From: Camelus bactrianus
Lineage: Eukaryota > Chordata > Mammalia > Artiodactyla > Camelidae
Reading direction: 5' to 3'
DNA: 64,000 bases
NCBI RefSeq assembly: GCF_048773025.1
Contig: NC_133546.1
Location: forward strand, 91,839,104-91,903,103
How positions within the stretch are numbered: the stretch's first letter is position 1; each line of letters starts with the position of its first letter. Positions 62,180 through 64,000 of the stretch are shown here, in pieces. A program made the translations under genes and the position numbers. The notes beneath the pieces were generated by a model. That model worked only from the letters and a program-made list of their open reading frames with translations. It ran no database searches and was not told where the DNA came from.

Positions 62180-64000
62180 GATTTCCAGTCAAGATGGTAG
62201 AGTGGTAGGACCACGAGCTCGCCTCTCCTCGAGACTACAACGAATCCACGATGGAATGCTAAACACCAATCAAAAAAAAAGACTGGAACCTAGCATAAAA
62301 GATCTTCTGCAACTGGAAACATAAAGAGGGAAACACAGCAGGAAGGTAGGAGGGGTGTGCTCACCATATAATCAGTCTCCATGCACCCTGGGGGGGGTGA
62401 CCCACAAGCTGAAGATTTGTGAAGTCCCAGAGGCCCTCCCACAGGAGTGAGAGCTCTAAGCCCCACGTCAAGCTCCCCAGTCTAGGTCTTGTATTGGGAC
62501 GACGAGGAGACCCCAGGACATCTGGTTTCAAAGGCCAGTGGAGCTTGGCTCCAGAAGCCCCATGAGACTCAGGAAAATGGAAACTCCATTCACTTAGGAA
62601 GTGTACACGAAAACTCACGTGCGCCAGGTCCAAGGGCAGTGGCAGTGATTTCGTAAGAACCTGGGCCAGGCCTGCCTGCTGGATTTGGAGGGTCTCCTGG
62701 GGATGTGGGGAATGGCTGTGGCTCACCCAGACGACATAAAAGCTGGTGATGGACATTATGGGAGTGTTCATCTACATGAGCTTTCCTGGAGGCTGACATC
62801 TTGATCGGACCATTAGCACCAAGACCTGGCCCCACCCAACAGCCTGGAGGGAAGCCTCAGGCCAAGCAACATATAGGGTGGGAACACAGGCCCACCCATC
62901 AGCAGACTTCCTGAGCTGCAAAGGCCTCTAGACATAGTCCTACCCACCAGAGGCCCAGGACCAGGCTTCACTCAGCAGTGGGCAGGCACCAGCTCCTCCT
63001 GCCAGGAAACCTGCATAAGCCTCTAGTCCAGCATCACCCACCAGGGGCAGATACTAAAAATAAGAAAACAACAATCCCAAAACCTGTGGAAGGAGCCCAC
63101 AAACACACAGAAAAATAGATGATGGGGTGGCAGAGGAACATCTCCCAGGCCAAGGCACAAGATAAAATCCCAGTAGGAGAAATAAGTGATGAGGAGATAG
63201 GCAATTTATCTGAGAAACAGTTTAAAGTAATGATGGCCAAGATGTTCAGAGAACTCAAGAGGAGTACAGATGCACAGAGCAAAGTTTTTAGTAGAGTTGG
63301 AAAAGACAAAGAATACCCAAACAGAGTTGAAGAATAAAATCACTGAAATGAACAATATACTAGAAGGAACCAAGAATAGACTAAATGAAGCAGAAGAACG
63401 GATCAGTGAATTGGAAGACAGATTAGTGGAAATCGCTACTTCAGAACAGAAAAAAGAAAAAAGAATGAAAAGAAATGAAGATAGTTTAAGAGAACTATGG
63501 GACAACATGAAGTGCTCTAATATTTGCATTATAGGGGTCCTAGGAAGAGAACAGAGAGAAAGGACCTGAGAAAATTTTTGGAGAGATAATCACTGAAAAC
63601 TTTCCCAACTTGGGAAAGGAAACAGTCAACCAAGTCCAGGAAGCACAGAGAGGACCACATAGGGTCAACACAAAGAGGAACACACCAAGGCACATAGTCA
63701 TCAAATTGACAACAATTAAGGATAAGAAGAAAATATTAAAATCAGCAAGAGAAAAGCAACAAATAACATACAAGGGAATTCCCACAAGTTTATCAGCTGA
63801 TTTTTCAGCAGAAACTCTACAGAACAGAAAGAAGTGGTATAATATATTTAATGTGATGAAAGGGGTAAACTTACAACCAAGAACACTCTATCCAGCAAGG
63901 CTCTGGTTCAGACTTGATGGAGAAGTCAAAAGGTTCACAGATAAACAAAAGCTACAAGAATTCAGCACCACAAAACCAGCTTTACAACAGATGTTACAAC
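62180..64000 (+). mobile_element. L1 5' UTR and ORF1, continuing past the window edge
   Basis: CCAGTCAAGATGGTAGAGTG opens an L1 5' UTR (to about 63118). ORF1 follows from ATG 63119: N-terminus GEISDEEIGNLSEKQFKVMM, coiled coil LNEAEERISELEDRLVEIA (63380-63440), RRM region RNEDSLRELWDNMK..ICIIGV, and C-terminal part ENFPNLGKETVNQVQEAQR to RPFR-like LDGEVKRFTDKQKLQEF. At least two frameshifts (about 63300 and 63545) split it. ORF1 encodes the L1 RNA-binding chaperone. It is the only L1 here with a 5' end; whether ORF2 follows cannot be seen. Confidence 0.9.

Overview
The window is nuclear DNA of a placental mammal and most likely a camelid. It has spliced exons separated by large introns, MIR, L2 and hAT relics, and many L1 fragments. 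Two SINE copies (1,589-1,684 minus; 26,589-26,727 plus) are tRNA-derived, with the 'GGGGAGGGTATAGC' box A start typical of camelid (Vic-1 type) SINEs. There is no bacterial, organellar or CRISPR content. All interpretable gene sequence is on the minus strand.

Layout. (1) 1.7-17.5 kb holds the 5' half of an ANKRD26/POTE/ANKRD7-family ankyrin gene. I could place eleven coding exons with consensus or near-consensus splice sites; its CpG-rich promoter at 17.33-17.57 kb carries a perfect RFX X-box match. The gene continues off the left edge. (2) 17.6-21.1 kb is GC-rich, with minisatellite-like C-rich DNA and no exon I can defend. (3) 21.1-33.0 kb is an unprocessed fragment of VPS8 (a CORVET tether subunit), with four collinear exons, a nonsense codon, a 2-nt deletion and a missing exon. 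A ~0.7 kb piece of it is duplicated at 21.1-21.8 kb. (4) 34.2-45.9 kb is a nest of L1 3' segments with GC-rich, roughly 170-190-bp repeated units. Three copies share the same L1-to-GC junction, which suggests a composite retroelement family. The nest also contains a CpG island and an inverted pair of LTR-like blocks. (5) 46.0-48.6 kb has three consecutive RYR2-like exons, one with a 1-nt insertion. (6) 52.5-53.3 kb is a second CpG island with a CCAAT box and a good donor site; its gene is not identified. (7) 53.3-64 kb is repeat-rich and gene-poor, ending in the 5' UTR and ORF1 of an L1 that runs off the right edge.

Together, blocks from VPS8 and RYR2, which are unlinked in human (3q27 and 1q43), lie in the same orientation upstream of an ANKRD26-like gene. 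This looks like a mosaic of segmental duplications, a setting in which this ankyrin family is known to spread. Exon assignments rest on my reading of translated sequence and remembered human proteins, not on a database search.
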